A stretch of 64,000 nt of DNA from Rhynochetos jubatus (Eukaryota; Chordata; Aves; Eurypygiformes; Rhynochetidae): NCBI GenBank assembly GCA_027574665.1, contig CM050657.1:20748700-20812699 (forward strand). The letters run 5' to 3'. Each line of letters opens with the position of its first letter. Position 1 is the stretch's first letter. The notes below the pieces were generated by a model. The model was not told where the DNA came from, ran no database searches, and saw only the letters and a list, made by a program, of their open reading frames with translations. A program made the position numbers and the translations under genes. Of the stretch, positions 14,401 through 27,300 are shown in pieces.

Positions 14401-17400
14401 GGAGTGTTCATTGTTTCAAACACATTCACATGTTCAAATTCCACTACTTGGAAGGATTTTGGATACTCTAGTGCAACAGCACTACTATTACTTTAACAAG
14501 TGCTAAAGACAACACTCATTACCATAGCCCCCAATGCAGGCACCAGCAGCTGCACAGCTCTGAAGTGCTTCAGCACATACCAAGCCACAGGATGCTCTCA
14601 AGCTGTCAAGAGCTCATGACACTGGTGCTCCTGTACTGCCATATAACAGACCAAAAGGTTCTACACCTCCATATTTACTGCCAGCCAGTGGTTCTGCATC
14701 ACCAGATAAGAGCATGGCAGCCAAAGAAAAAGGTACAGGGCTAATGGATTCTTTTTCCTGGGAGTTGAAAAGAAGCAGAGGAAGAACAGGAGACCAGGTC
14801 TCATGCAGTGTAGAGGATGATCACAAGGTTTCTTCCTACCAGAGGATAGGTACCTTTCTATCATAAGCTGCCTGATCTCTACTTCCTTTCCCATGACTGG
14901 CTCACTGTCATTTCCCTAGTGAGACAGAGTCATTTGGAGAAGGAGAATGACTGTACTAGAACAGAAGAAAAAACTGATAGTCTTAAAGACATTACATGAA
15001 CTAAATGAGATCAATCTGAATAAAATCTCTTAGCACCTTCCTCTTCCACTCTCCCTGTGGACTAATGGAGAATTATCATCTTAAAAACATTGTCTTTGGT
15101 GAAACTGCATGGGACTCAGCCAAAATATTAAAACAACAGGCAAGAACTTCTGGCAACAGCGAGGGCCTTGTTATCAGGCAGCACTGCATAAGCACGTTAA
15201 GAACTAACATACCCTCACAAATACTCAAACAGTATCCAGTTCCACTGGGAAACAAAGAGCCATGAAAACTGAAGACATCTCTATGGTTAACAGATCCACG
15301 GGAGTTTTAAGCTTGCTATTTGCTATTTTAAGGGACCCACGAAGAATGAAAATTTGTAGCACTGTCTCACAGATATATACTGCCCTGTAAGGCTTGTCTA
15401 GGTCTTCAGCCTCAAAGAAAATAAACATCTCAACAGGAGACTAGAATGACAGATGGGACATTAATCAGAAGTTTCATCAAATAAATATTTCTTCCCACAA
15501 AGAGTTCCTAGAGGAAAATTGAAAGAATTTTTTTCACACAAGAGTATTTTTAGATGCAAGAAGATACATCAAAACTCATGCCATTTTAATCAATTGTTTT
15601 AAAAAAAAAAAAACTAACACTTTTGTTTCAAGTACTTCTGTAGTATGAGCTCTGACCAACCTGGACTAGGAGGTGCTGACATTTTTGTTTACTAGAATCT
15701 TTATGTAGTTCAATATCTTCATACTGTGTGACCAGAGTTAAAAGATTGACAGCTAGACAGTGAACTGATGAATATGTATCTCAAGCACTTCATTTTAGCT
15801 ACCCATGCAGTGTGGATTTTGCCTCTATAAACACACATTCCAATGCTATTATCTTATGCCTAATTACTTAGGTCTCAAAGCACCTTACCAAGGAATGAGC
15901 TATCATTATCAACATTTCACATACAAAGAAATTGAGGAATAGAGGTATAATTTGCTAAAAGTTATTGAACTCGTATCCAAGGTCAGTGGCAGGTGAAAAA
16001 CAAAGCTCTTATCTCAAATATCAGGCAGGTACTGTATTCAGCAGGCCACCCAGCCTCTCAAGATGTGGTAAATGCTTCCCAGGCACGCAATCCTTAGTAA
16101 TCTACATCAGCCTGTGTAAGACAACTTAAAATTCCAACTGCATTACAGCAATCATTACAATGTAAAATTTAATTATATTGACACTTAATCTGTTAAACAC
16201 TGGAATATTGTGTTCCAATTTCTTCAAATGATTGATTAGGCTAAGACACAAAATATCACACCATCATAAGATGAGTTTCCTGAGAAGTTGGCCCTGGCCA
16301 TTCCTTGCCTACTTATAAACCTCTTCTGAGAATACCCATCTCCTCAGAGATGCTCAGTTACGGTTACTCTTTCCTCTTGCAATACTTTGTAATGGTGGGG
16401 TTCTGTTTCAGTCATGAAATTATAAAGCTTGTTCAGTTCTCACTCTTGCTTTTACTTTTAGTATAAAAACAAACAACAAAAGGCACTTTGTAAAACCAGC
16501 AATAACTCTGTGTTTGGTAACAAAGCGTTTAAGAGTGACAACTAACCCCTCATTTTGCATTGACCAACTTTATTTACTCCTCACGTACATAAAGTTAGCC
16601 TTGCTTGTAGGATTTGGAATGCTTTCACTAGCTGCATGGTCAAGTGCAAGTCCCAGAGCTGAATTAAACAAGCTAAATGAAATTAATTTACTTCCATGTC
16701 CAGCTCAGGTGGCTAGCAGGCCTTGAACAAGATTACCAGGACTACTAGCGAATAACAATGAAACCAGAACCACAGCAGATTTTATTCTGGGCGCTGGGCT
16801 TTACCATTTCTCTTTGTTAAAAGTCTTCCCTCCCTTTCACTGGGTTCAGGAGGAATGGGAATCTCAACTTGCAAATAAGTTAAAAAATAGAAATAAATAC
16901 AGCTTGCAAGTTTACACAGTAATTGATGCAAGTCTATTCTTACAAGACAAATTGCAGCAGACAATGAGAGAGACAGCTCAATCTGTTACCGAATCCTTGT
17001 AATGGCTATATGAAGAGCTCGACCATTTCACTCATAAATCTTTCTTCTAAGTTTGTATTGCCGCTTGTGTGGGTAAAATAATAAAAATATGGAGTGAAGC
17101 ATACAAGAGATGCAGTAATGTGTTTCTAGTCACAATGACAAAGTTTGTTACAGGAATTGTAACCCTTCCAGCATCTAATCAGAAATAATTTCATGTTACA
17201 GGCTGCTAAAACACCACATATGAAGTCATAAGGTGTGATCATGCCTATGGTGAATAATCATCTCTGTTACAGATGGCTATGATGCACTGGGCTGTCATCC
17301 TTCTTGACAATCCATCACTAATTTTGCAGGACAGAGCAGGACAAAGCAGCAACTTGATTTCCAGGAAGCTGACCTACTTACCAACTTCATGGCAAATATA

Positions 17401-19091
17401 AACAACAAACAGGAAAAGCCAAAATAGAAGATTTGAGATTATGTTACCATTTATTTTTCACAGTAACTGATTTAACAATATTTTTATAGTAATTTCTTGT
17501 CTAGTGTTTGTGGATCACAGTGCCCAGCCACTGCACAAGTGAAACTTTAGAATTAGCTGTCAACACTGAATGACAGAAAGAAGGAAGACAAGCAAAGAGG
17601 TTGGAGAGGGAAGATGTAAAGTGGGATACACACAGCAATTTTGCTCAAGCGAGTGCAAGTACAGTTATGAAATACCCATGGTTGTTTTTCTGTCAGGAGG
17701 CTGACAAGAGGCCACACCACCAAAAGTGACAGAAGCCACCATCATGACCAAGGATGCCCAACAGGCAGCTTTCTGCCAGTAGTTTGTGGTCTCATAGCAA
17801 TTAAGGGCTTTACAGGTGAAGGGAGGTTCTGAGAAGGCTACCTGAACACTCCTGTCGAAGCTGCAATTTAGGGATGCAGCACAGAGGTACTAGGAATTGT
17901 GTCCGTGTACCAAACACTCTCCACTGACAGCTTCAAGTAACATCGTATAATCTTTTTCACTGACACTTCATTGCACACATTCCAAAGCCAAACTGTGGTT
18001 TTCCTGGTACACAGCTGTTCCACCAAATCCCCAAAGCAAAAGATGCTGGGAGGAGAGATTCCTTATCCTTTGGGTGAAGCGTTGGAAGGAAACCAGTTCA
18101 TTTTAGGGTAAGGTTGCACATACAAGCAAGATTCTATGATTCTAAGGAGGCAGGAGGGGACAATTAAAACCACAATATACTACCAGTAAGTAACACAGTC
18201 AAATTAAATTCAAGCTCCTGAAACAGCAATATTCCAACATCAGACCAAAATAAGAAACAAAAAAACAGAGGCTGGTAGTTCCACAGTACATTTTTTCTAG
18301 TTTTGCTTGATACAAAACACTCACAAGCATCTGACTGGAAACAGCTGCAATGGTTAAGAGGCCTCACACTCCAAATTACCTTGCTTTTGTTAGGCAGGTG
18401 AATTGTCCATAGCAGTCTTTCTGTAAGGAGGTTTTTCCCTTCGGAATTGAATTTATAAACTCGCTCCTGCCAGGCTGCGATAGCAGCTACTGTATAAACC
18501 TGAAAATGATGACTACTGAAATTCCATTGAAACCTTAGGAATCAATAGAAAGCAGACAAACAACCAAGATAAAGTTCCTCTCAGCTGCCAAGAGTGAGAA
18601 CTGCAGGATAAGTCACATTGTTTTTACAGCATCTGCAGGCACCAACCTGTGAAACAGAGACCACACAATCTCATTTCAGTTTGAAAATCTGACCTGTGCT
18701 ACCCCTGTATGCTGCATCCACGTAATCTGCCAGTCGGAAATGCCTTAGTGCCGTAGATCTTTCCAAGCAACAGAAGGAGACTCAAAGGACTAACAAAGCC
18801 AGTTTAGAGGTTTTGGAGACCTGTACTGCATTTGATAAAAGCTTATTATACGGGCTCCTTAGAGACCCAGATCCTGCTTACCTTGAAGCAGCAGCTCTAT
18901 TGTAAGACAATAACCAAGCAGCCTGCATTGGAGTCACTCTGGTTCATACCAACATACGTATAAACATTGTTTCTGTGGGCAGTAAGAAAATACAGAATTA
19001 CAGCATCTCCCTTGGAGTCTGCTTAACCAAACTAATACTGTCTGAAAGCAGATGTTGGCACACTGGTCTGACGTCAGCTGAAGTTTTATCA

Positions 19092-19665
19092 TGTGCTGCT
19101 TACGGCTGGGACAGATTTTTCTTCACAGCCACTGGTTTGGGACTGTGTTTTGGATTTGTGCTGGAAACAGTGTTGATTACATGGGGATGTTTTGTTACTG
19201 CTGAGCAGTGCTGACACAGAGTCCAAGCCTTTTCTGCTCCTTGCCCCACCCCACCCACAAGTGGGCTGGGAAGGGACACAACCAGGACAGTTGACCCTAA
19301 CTGCCCTAAGGGATATTCCAGACCACATATACATCATGCTCATGTACACAGCAGGGGGGAGCAGGAGGAAGGGGGGTATGTCTGTAGTGATGACATTTGT
19401 CTTTGCAATTAACCATTTGGCATGATGGAGCCCTGCTCTCCTGGAACTGGCTGAACACCTGCCTGCCCATGGGAAGGGGTGAATGAATTTCTTGCTTTGC
19501 TCTGCTCACGTACGTGACTTTTGCTTTACCCATTAAACTATTTTTATCTCAACCCACAAGTGCTCACTTTTACTCTCCCAATTCTCTCCCCCATCCTGCG
19601 ATGGGGGAGTGAGCAAGCGAGCTGCTGTGTGCTGCTCATTTGCCAGCTGGGGTTAAACCACAACA
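19092..19665 (-). mobile_element. Solo retroviral LTR, passerine type
   Basis: On the minus strand it starts TGTTGTGGTTTAACCCCAGC and ends AGCAGCACA, so it has TG...CA ends over 574 bp. Internal blocks such as GGAATATCCCTTAGGGCAGT and AGCACTGCTCAGCAGTAAC match an LTR family I know from passerine genomes. No internal retroviral genes flank it, so it is most likely a solo LTR left by recombination. Its right end (plus coordinates) abuts the 3' end of a CR1 copy. I could not read a clean target-site duplication. Confidence 0.75.
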
Positions 19666-19670
19666 TAAAA

Positions 19671-20660
19671 TGCATCATCCAACTGGGTTGGAAAGGATCA
19701 TCTAGTTCCAACCCCCCTGCCATGGGCAGGGACACCCTCCACTAGACCAGGTTGCTCTAAGCTTCATCCAGCCTGGCCTTGAACACTTCCAGGGATGGGG
19801 CATCCACAGCTTCTCTGGGCAACCTGTTCCAGTGCTTCCCCACCCTCTCTGGGAAGAATTTCTTCCTGATATCCAATATTAATCTCCTCACTTTCAATTT
19901 AAACCCATTACCCCTTGTCCTGTCACTACAGGCCCTTGTAAAAAGTCCCCCACAGCTTCCTTGTAGGCTGCAATAAGGTCTCCCTGGAGCCTTCTCTTCT
20001 CCAGGCTTAAGAAGCCCAATTCTCTCAGCCTTTCTTCACAGCAGAGGTGCTCCAGCTCTCTGACCATTTTCGTGGCCTTCTCTGGACTCACTCCAACTGG
20101 CCTATATCCTTCCAATGTTGGGGTCCCCAGAGCTGCACACATACTTCAGGTGGGGTCTCACAAGAGCAGATTAGAGGGGGAGAATCCCCTCCCTTGACCT
20201 GCTGGCCACACTTCTCCGGATACAGCCCAGGATACAGTTGGCTTTCTGGGCTGCCAGCACACACTGCTGGCTCATGTTCAGCTTTTCATCCACCAGTACC
20301 CCCAAGCCCTTTTCTTCAGGGCTGCTCTTGAACCCTTCTCCACCCAGCCTGTACTTGTATTTGAGATTGCCCCAACCCACGTGCAGGACCTTGCACTCAG
20401 CCTTGTTGAACTCTGTAATGTTGGCAGTGGCACACCTCTCCAGCCTGTCCAGGTCCCTCTGGATGGCATCCCTTCCTTCCAGCATGTTGACCGCACCACA
20501 CAGCTTGGTGTCACCAACAAAGTTGCTGAGGGTGCACTCAATCCCACCATCCATGTCACTGACAAAGATGTTAAACAATACCAGTACCAATACCCATCCC
20601 TGAGGAACACCACTCGTCACCGCTCTCCACTCAGACATAGGGCTGTTGACCACAACATAT
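19671..20660 (-). mobile_element. CR1 LINE, 3' part with reverse transcriptase remnant
   Basis: About 1 kb of CR1 in minus orientation. The frame at 20,653-20,171 encodes the C-terminal part of the reverse transcriptase: SGVPQGWVLVLVLFNIFVSD, then FVGDTKLCGA, then LGVLVDEKLN and AQKANCILGC. The catalytic FADDTKL motif reads FVGDTKL, so one of the two catalytic Asp residues is Gly and the copy is inactive. Downstream the frame is broken but the 3' UTR blocks continue ([20 protein letters not shown] in another frame, then the conserved tail near 19,690-19,740). The 5' end is truncated near 20,660. Confidence 0.9.
20171..20653 (-). pseudogene. CR1 ORF2 fragment, dead reverse transcriptase
   Basis: 160-codon open remnant inside the CR1 copy. 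It covers RT motifs from SGVPQG onward, the mutated catalytic box FVGDTKL, and the thumb-like region to SRSREGILPL. The N-terminal endonuclease and early RT motifs are absent. It is the longest transposon-derived frame in the window and is not a host gene. Confidence 0.85.
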
Positions 20661-21959
20661 TGTCAAGAGCTCTGCATTTCATTTAAATGCCTGCTTATAT
20701 ATGAAAAATGTTACCTATGACCAGGCATCAATGACAACCCCTGTTGTAACATTTCCTGATGTTTTGCATTGCCCACTTACCATGCCTGCTGCAACTCCAG
20801 CTGCTTTATTACCTTCACTGAGGGAGGCTGGTACCCAGACAGACAGACTTTGGTGCAGTGAGCCCACACAAGACTGTCAATCCCATAAAGCCTTGGTGGA
20901 GTCCAGACATCAGAATATGGCAGCAGTTATGAAGCAAGCATGACACAAGCCATGGATCAAGTACAGAGCTCAGTTTTTCAGCTCTTAGAGGGATTGTTAT
21001 AAACAGTCGTTACGTTCCTTCTCACTCATACTACAGACAAGCCAGGTGAGGATGTGAACATATTAGAATTTGAAAGAAAAAACCTATATATTCAAAAATC
21101 TGCCTGCCTTCGAACAAAACACAATGTGCTTCAGTCGAAAAAGAAATTATCATTTGTCTAATGATAATAAACCCTTTGTCCCAATCACAGCCTACTCTGA
21201 AGGAACGACTTCCCCCCCACAATCCCCCTCCCCCTTAAGAAGCCAAATGGATGTAGTTCTGTAATTCTGGAGAGCTTTACACAGTATGTGATGGTCTTGT
21301 TTCACATAAATTACAAAACAAGCCATTGTGGGTTTATCAGATTGAGAAGCAGTGTGTGAGACAAAGATTCTACTGAGTGGCTGATAGTCTGAGTCACATA
21401 GCGTTTAGTCTATAATATGCTAGAACACAGTTATTGAAGACAAAGGCTGGTGCATACATTACTTCAGGAATAGTAGGAAATATTTGGTAGCAATCTGTAA
21501 AACCAGCCTTCCTTTCCGATGCACATAAAGGAATCCCATGAATCAATACATTTGGTTCATTAGCTACATTCTTTACCTACTGCCCAACCTGTTTTGACTC
21601 AGAATTTACTCTCACAAGGGTAAAAACAATGCTGAGAAATTTAGTTGGAGTGTCACAAGAACATGCCATTTCTGAAGCAATAGAAACATGTTCCACTGGA
21701 CATCACTGCTGATCTTCAGCGGTATTACCCATTACAGAAATTCACCTGACATCAACCAAGTTAATTTCTCATTTTACTTTGTTAAAATTAAATACCAAAA
21801 AAGCAAATTCTGAAAAATGAGAATAACCAAATAACCAGTTGAAGCACAGCAGAGGCAATTTTAAGTCAACATTAAAATATTCATGTTTTAACAAATATCA
21901 TTAAACATACATTTTACTCCCAAACCAGATGCATTAGAGACAATTTACAATTGACTCAC

Positions 21960-22064
21960 CATACTGGCAGCGAGGACCCTGAAATCCTGCAGGACACTGG
22001 CACACCTGGGATCCTTCTTCAGAGCATTTCCCTCCGTTGAAGCAAGTGCCAACAGTGCACAGTG
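21960..22064 (-). CDS. MEGF6: MEGF6 exon 4, first EGF-like repeat
   Basis: 105-bp exon with acceptor TGTGTATTAG and donor GTGAGT: two bases to complete a codon, 34 codons, and one base left over. It reads LCTVGTCFNGGKC, then SEEGSQVCQC, then PAGFQGPRCQY. This gives the six cysteines of one EGF repeat (C-x4-C-x5-C-x7-C-x1-C-x8-C). The trailing G would start an Asp codon, as expected if the next exon opens with a calcium-binding EGF repeat (D-V-x-E-C). EMI followed by a non-calcium EGF ending GFQGPRCQY is the order and wording I associate with MEGF6. No calcium-binding EGF exon was found further left, so the remaining EGF and laminin-type EGF exons should lie beyond position 1, or the gene is truncated. 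Confidence 0.9.
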
Positions 22065-23477
22065 CTAATACACACAAACAGAACCAAAGAGAATGGGGTT
22101 GTGCCAAGGATCCTCCAGAACTGCTTTTCTCTCATAGTCCTACAGTACCAGGATCTTCCAAATAAGAGAACTAGCCTTTTCTTGAAGGGGACAGGTTAGA
22201 CTGCAATAGAACTTGTCATCATGGGTGTAACTATCATGTTGATATGAAGAAATTTGACTTCAGTCTTATTTTTACTAAGATAATGCAGTTTAACCTGAAG
22301 ATGCTTCACAGGCAAGACAGTTTCTTGGGACTCAGAGCACTACCTAAATCCAGTATGAAAGAAGAGAGATACTGCTAGAGAATAATGCAGCATTGGTTAA
22401 GAAACACTGGAGTACTAAGACATGTTATTTATGTCCAAGGGAATTACAGTACTTTCCTTCCTCTAACACAGAACACTATTTCTTTACAATAACTTAAATT
22501 CCACACACTTGAGCCAAACTTGCAAAGAGTATCAAATATATAGGAGTAATTCAACCACTTTGGTGCCCTAAAAAATTCAAAGCAAGTCCACACCGCTCTT
22601 GGAGGAAGAAAGTAATTTCATGTTGCCACTGGTGTTCAAACACATTAAGCTCCTTTACACCAGAGATTAAAATACAGATTGTAAACATATCTGACTTCTT
22701 ACAACAAAACAGGTGTACACTAAATATGTAGATTCAGGCTGAAACTAACAGGAATCTCTCAGGCTTGTTTGGTTTTTTTAAATACAAAGAGACAGCCATA
22801 AAAGCAAGCTCTCTGAAGCAGCTCTCAAGTTGGTATGAAGATCAAAAAACACAAAGGAACAGATGCTAACTTTCATCCAGAAAATACAGTTACTGACAAC
22901 ACAGTAACAAAACTAAACAGTGAGTAAATTGGTGTCTTCTACTCATGTCTTGTTAACAGTGGCTAAAGTGCTTCATTATCATTTAAATTAAATTCCATCT
23001 TTTAGGAAAACATCCAATCATGATTAGAAATTACTGATAGAAATGGGTTCTCAGATGGAGAACTGTAGGGTAGCAATACAATTGCCTCAATGGCAACAGC
23101 AGCAGAGAAAAAGCCAGAGCCAGTCAGACTCCACGGCAAGTGCTACGTCCAAGAAACAAGTGCCTTACAGCAGATTTCTTTGCATAATTTGGGTAACAGC
23201 AATAAATTTGGTTGGCCTGTCAAAGCCAGGTTGGCACAAAAATTCTGCAACAACTACAATCAGAAACTCACTTCCCACCATTTAGATGAAGATTAGAGAT
23301 ACTTGGTACTTTTACATATGACAGCTTTCATATTTTTAAAACGCGTTTCTTGCCCCATAAATAGTTTACCTCTTTAACTGGTATTTCCAGCTATAAGTAG
23401 CAAGAAACAAAACCTTTCTATACATCAGCATCAGTAAGGCCTAAGGCTGTCATCTCTCACAGTTGCCAACAACTTAC
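22065..23477 (-). other. MEGF6: MEGF6 intron 3
   Basis: 1,413 bp from a GTAAGT donor to a TATTAG acceptor. I see no repeat family, RNA gene or conserved open frame in it. Confidence 0.85.
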
Positions 23478-23587
23478 AGTGCAAACAGCCAGCTTCATTG
23501 TCACGTTGGACCCACCCAGGGCAGCACTTATAGACAGTCTGACGCTCCATTCTGTACACCTGCTTGTAAACTGTGTAGTACCCAGAC
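23478..23587 (-). CDS. MEGF6: MEGF6 exon 3, C-terminal half of EMI domain
   Basis: 110-bp exon with acceptor TCTTCAAAG and donor GTAAGT. The first base completes the Arg codon opened by exon 2, then 36 codons follow and one base is left over. It reads SGYYTVYKQVYRMERQTVYK, then CCPGW and NEAGCLH. The tyrosine-rich stretch followed by the CCPGW doublet is the hallmark of the EMI C-terminal half; in MEGF6 the next residues are acidic and then GCL, as here. With exon 2 the module has seven cysteines. Intron 2 is only 621 bp, much shorter than its neighbours. No frameshift or stop is seen, so the exon looks functional. Confidence 0.93.
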
Positions 23588-24208
23588 CTTTGAAGAGAAG
23601 TTGGAGAACAATCACAACTTCTGTTCCACATGCCATCTCATCAGTAACAAACCATACTCATAAGTCATATTTACTATATATTTTTTAGCCCTTATTGGTA
23701 GTTCTTGTTAAAAATGAAGCAAATACTGCACAATGCATCCTGATAACATCCCATAGCTTTAGTGTACTACATCCACATTTTCTGAAGAATTTGTATTCAG
23801 GCTAGTCAAAGGTGAGCAATTTGGTTTTGCAATCAGATTTGGTTTTACCTGTTGGGGGAGCCAAATATCCCATCAGTTCTAAGCATATGGCAGAAACAAG
23901 AGTTCAGTTTTCCAAAGTAGGTAACTTGAGAGCTAGACTTCACCTGACACAGAAGCATTTTCTGATAATGTAAAATAGTGATCTAAAGCCAGCTGGGAAA
24001 TTCATGACACACCCAAACCTGAAAAATGGTCACATCTTCCACTCAGTAGTAACAGACCTGAAGTCTCAGCAAGACATGGTATATCCACAACTAAGTTACA
24101 TATATTTCAGGAGACAATGTTTACAATTTCTCTCCCAAAAAAAGAAGTTAGAGGATTTGCACTAAGTTCAGTAACAGAATCAATTTATAAGGATAGATAA
24201 TAAATTAC
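23588..24208 (-). other. MEGF6: MEGF6 intron 2
   Basis: 621 bp from a GTAATT donor to a CAAAG acceptor, separating the two halves of the EMI domain. Nothing else is recognised in it. Confidence 0.88.
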
Positions 24209-24343
24209 CTTCTCTCATAGCCCATGCACCACCTCCTCCCTGCGCAGCCTTGTTTCCACATCTTGACCATACGACTAAAGGCTTGAACACATGGCTGTTG
24301 GTGTCCTACCAGTGCCAGCTCAAACACTGGGCAGACATTTGGC
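24209..24343 (-). CDS. MEGF6: MEGF6 exon 2, N-terminal half of EMI domain
   Basis: 135-bp exon: one base completing the Met codon, 44 full codons, and two bases of a split Arg codon. The acceptor has a clean pyrimidine tract (TTTCTTTCCCTCCAG) and the donor is GTAATT. It begins PNVCPVFELALVGHQQPCVQ and continues through two further cysteines (QGC and RWC) to MGYER. Four cysteines with this spacing, and the VGHQQPCVQ core, fit the first half of the EMI module. EMI domains mediate protein-protein contacts in extracellular matrix and cell-surface proteins. The wording is closest to MEGF6 among EMI proteins I know; EGFL7, MEGF10 and the EMILINs differ around this core. I cannot separate MEGF6 itself from a retained paralogue. 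Confidence 0.9.
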
Positions 24344-27300
24344 CTGGAGGGAAAGAAAGAAAGAAATACACTTTATTTCTAGCACAAAATTTACAAGTCT
24401 AGAGAAATACACATAAAATTACACTGTGTATAACAGTTAACAGTTTGAAACAGATTCTGTATTACTATTTTAAAACAATGCTGTAGTTCTAGGACTTTTT
24501 CTACCTTGAACTGATCAAACAGCTCTCATGAAAAATACAGTATCCATAAACACCTGACAAATCCTGATCCAATGAATTCAGAATGGCAAACGATCCAGAG
24601 ATGTTAACCAAGCCAAGATTTCATTATTACATTGGTTACACAAGTCACAAGCACGAACACATTCCTGATGGAAACTTTTACACAAACAACCCAGCTAGCT
24701 ACACAATTGCACTTTGTTCCCAGAAAACAAGCTGAAGTGTTGCAGCAGGCTTTGACTGGCAATTAGACACCCTTTACTGTCTTTCAACAACACCAGCCTG
24801 CAGCACCCCTTTCTGATGAGGCCCTGCCTGACAAAGGACTGTCCCTCGCAAGCTGAGGAGCAGATGACAGAGGTGAGGGAGCCGGAGAGGCTCTTTCTAC
24901 AGCGAGGCTACCAAAAGCCCCCAGCTAGGTCTTGTTCATGCAGCAGTCTTTATTTAAGCTGACAGGCCAGGGTGGGAATCAAAGACTTGACCACTACAGG
25001 CACTGACCGCCACAGCTCAAAGCTACTGAATAGCCAGTCCCCATATGTAACACCATGAAAACAATATGTAACCTGAACAAAATATACAAGGAAATTCGGT
25101 CACAGGTCAATGGAAGCTTTATCATCAATTCAAGGGCAAACTAAGTTTAGCCCCATTTTGCCATCCGTCCCCTCAGGGAAGAACATGAAATTTGTAGGAG
25201 GAAGCATCCTTGTTCTCTGCTAATTATTCCTAAAATAACAAGACTAAAATGAAAGTGTTGCTTTGTAGGATATGCAATATTCATCCTGCTACCTAGCCCT
25301 AGTTCCGAAAATAGCAAGATTTCAGGAGGTATGGAGGGTCAAAAAAGGTCATACGTTGACATTTTGCAGAGATTCTGCCAGCCTTACTCTGATTTCACTG
25401 CCCTGGTATAGGTCAGGAAATGCTGCGTGCCAAAAAACAACCACATAAAACACAGGGTCTAACTGAAGCCACCGAGCCTGAGGAGGGTCGTCGTCTTTTC
25501 ACACAGGAGCCCACTGTATCAAACATGAAATCCAGTGATTTTTAGAATAGTTTACAGACTGTTAACATAATTAAAACATGAATTCCCCAAGACAAATTGA
25601 ATCCTCAATGAATTAAACGTGGGAAAAACCAGGACATTGTATACCCACACTGGTAAATGGTAAACAACAGGCAGCAGTTGTGTCACACTGGCTAACAGAC
25701 AAGTTCTTCCCCATATTTCAGTTTGAGACCCCTCTCCATGCTAGAGAGAAACACACTGACAAGCTCCCCTCCTCTGTCAACCAATAGAGGTGTGAATGGG
25801 AGCCTGTGCTAGAAAACAGGAAGGTTTTGCATTAATAAGATAGATAACTAGCCTAGCCCAACAGCTGCCTGGCAGTTAAAGTTATCATTAGCTACACTGG
25901 ATACTGCCAATATCTCATTCAAGATTTACGATACTATTTATCTCAGAGGCCCAAGGTACTTCACAGCTCCCTATTATGTCTGAACACCACGCGAGGTAGC
26001 CTTTCTAATAGAAGAGCACATCTTTCATCTGCAGGTAGTTTACAAACATTATTAAATTAAGCCTGGGCAGAACAGGAAAACACTATATGCATGATCAATT
26101 TTACTGGTGAGCTAAATACTTGGAAGAAACCCTTCTGCCTAGATCAAAGCCACTCCACAATATTCCCAGTACTGTGCAGAAGACTCAGTATTCTGCAGAG
26201 CCCTGTGGTCAGGCAAAGCACACCCAGCATGGGAAATCCAGCCAGGATTCCCAAAGGTACCACTGCTCCCCAGCTAAGGGGAATACTTGGACCATCTACC
26301 TCAGGGTGAAGAGGACCTTCACCCAACAAGGACACAGCTCAGATTTAACAACAAACCAACCACTCACAAATTCCAGGTAGCCTATGTAAAGGAAGTGATG
26401 CAAAGAAAGTCCATAACTGTATGCTCTGGCTGTCTTACCTCTCCATGGAGAAAGAGTACCTTTGTACTAGGACACTTTACCTTGATAGCAATTAGTTTCC
26501 CAAACTAGAATGCCTATTTCTCCCAGGTTTGGAAGAACTGCTCACCTCCCTCATCCTAAACCACACTTTCAGGTGACATCCCTCCCACATGGCTCCGTGT
26601 TCTTCCTCTTCCTCCACCACAGAACCCATTTTCTATGTTGCCCCTTATTTCCCATTCCTCAAGTTTGCCTTTGCTCCAGCTGCCAACACCATGCAGTGAC
26701 ACAGAAGACAGTAGCAGCGCAGTTTCAGATTGCCTTACATTCCCCCAGAACCCACCCTTCCTCCACATTGCCATGTCTTCTCCATTCCTTAGCAATCCTT
26801 CCCACATGTGCCAGCTCCCCCTTCCTCTCCAATTACCTTGGCACTGAACATATTTAGCTTAAGTTCAGAGCAATTGTTCCCAAGCCATTCTTAGTGCAAA
26901 TATGCCGTTTGTTTCACATCCAAAGGTCTTTGTATGCCCAAAATCTTGCCTGCTTTTTTTCCATTACGTCAGTTGGTCTAATAAAACCCTCGCCTTACTT
27001 AGCAACCATGTCTCACTTAGCAGGCTTTTTAAAATGACTCTCCCTCTAGTGAATAGAACATCATGTACTGATAATTCATGCGTATCTCCTTTTATTAGAA
27101 GTGCCTAAAACTTCCCAGATAAAGGTACATTCATATGCATCGCTCTTCCATAAATAAAAGAGAAGCTGACAATTGTTGTAATGACATACTGAGCCCATCC
27201 TATAAATTCTTACTCATGTGATATTGCCAATGTTTCCAGGAATAGCTGTATTGACTTCTATCACATAGTTAATAAGAACAAATGGCACTCACAGAACAAA

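Larger units (their letters stand above)
1..21959 (-). other. MEGF6: MEGF6 intron 4, partial (runs off the left edge)
   Basis: Begins with the GTGAGT donor at 21,959-21,954. Apart from the CR1 and LTR copies listed separately, it is AT-rich sequence without a recognisable conserved gene. I looked on the minus strand for the next expected exon, a calcium-binding EGF repeat, and did not see one. A few weak candidate exons of unknown identity on either strand are listed separately or as findings. Short A- and T-rich runs (for example an A-run near 15,600) are present. Confidence 0.6.

Noticed and set aside
18126..18147. ATTCTATGATTCTAAGG, resembling a CR1 3' tail repeat
   Set aside because: No CR1 body sequence is recognisable upstream; too short to call an element.
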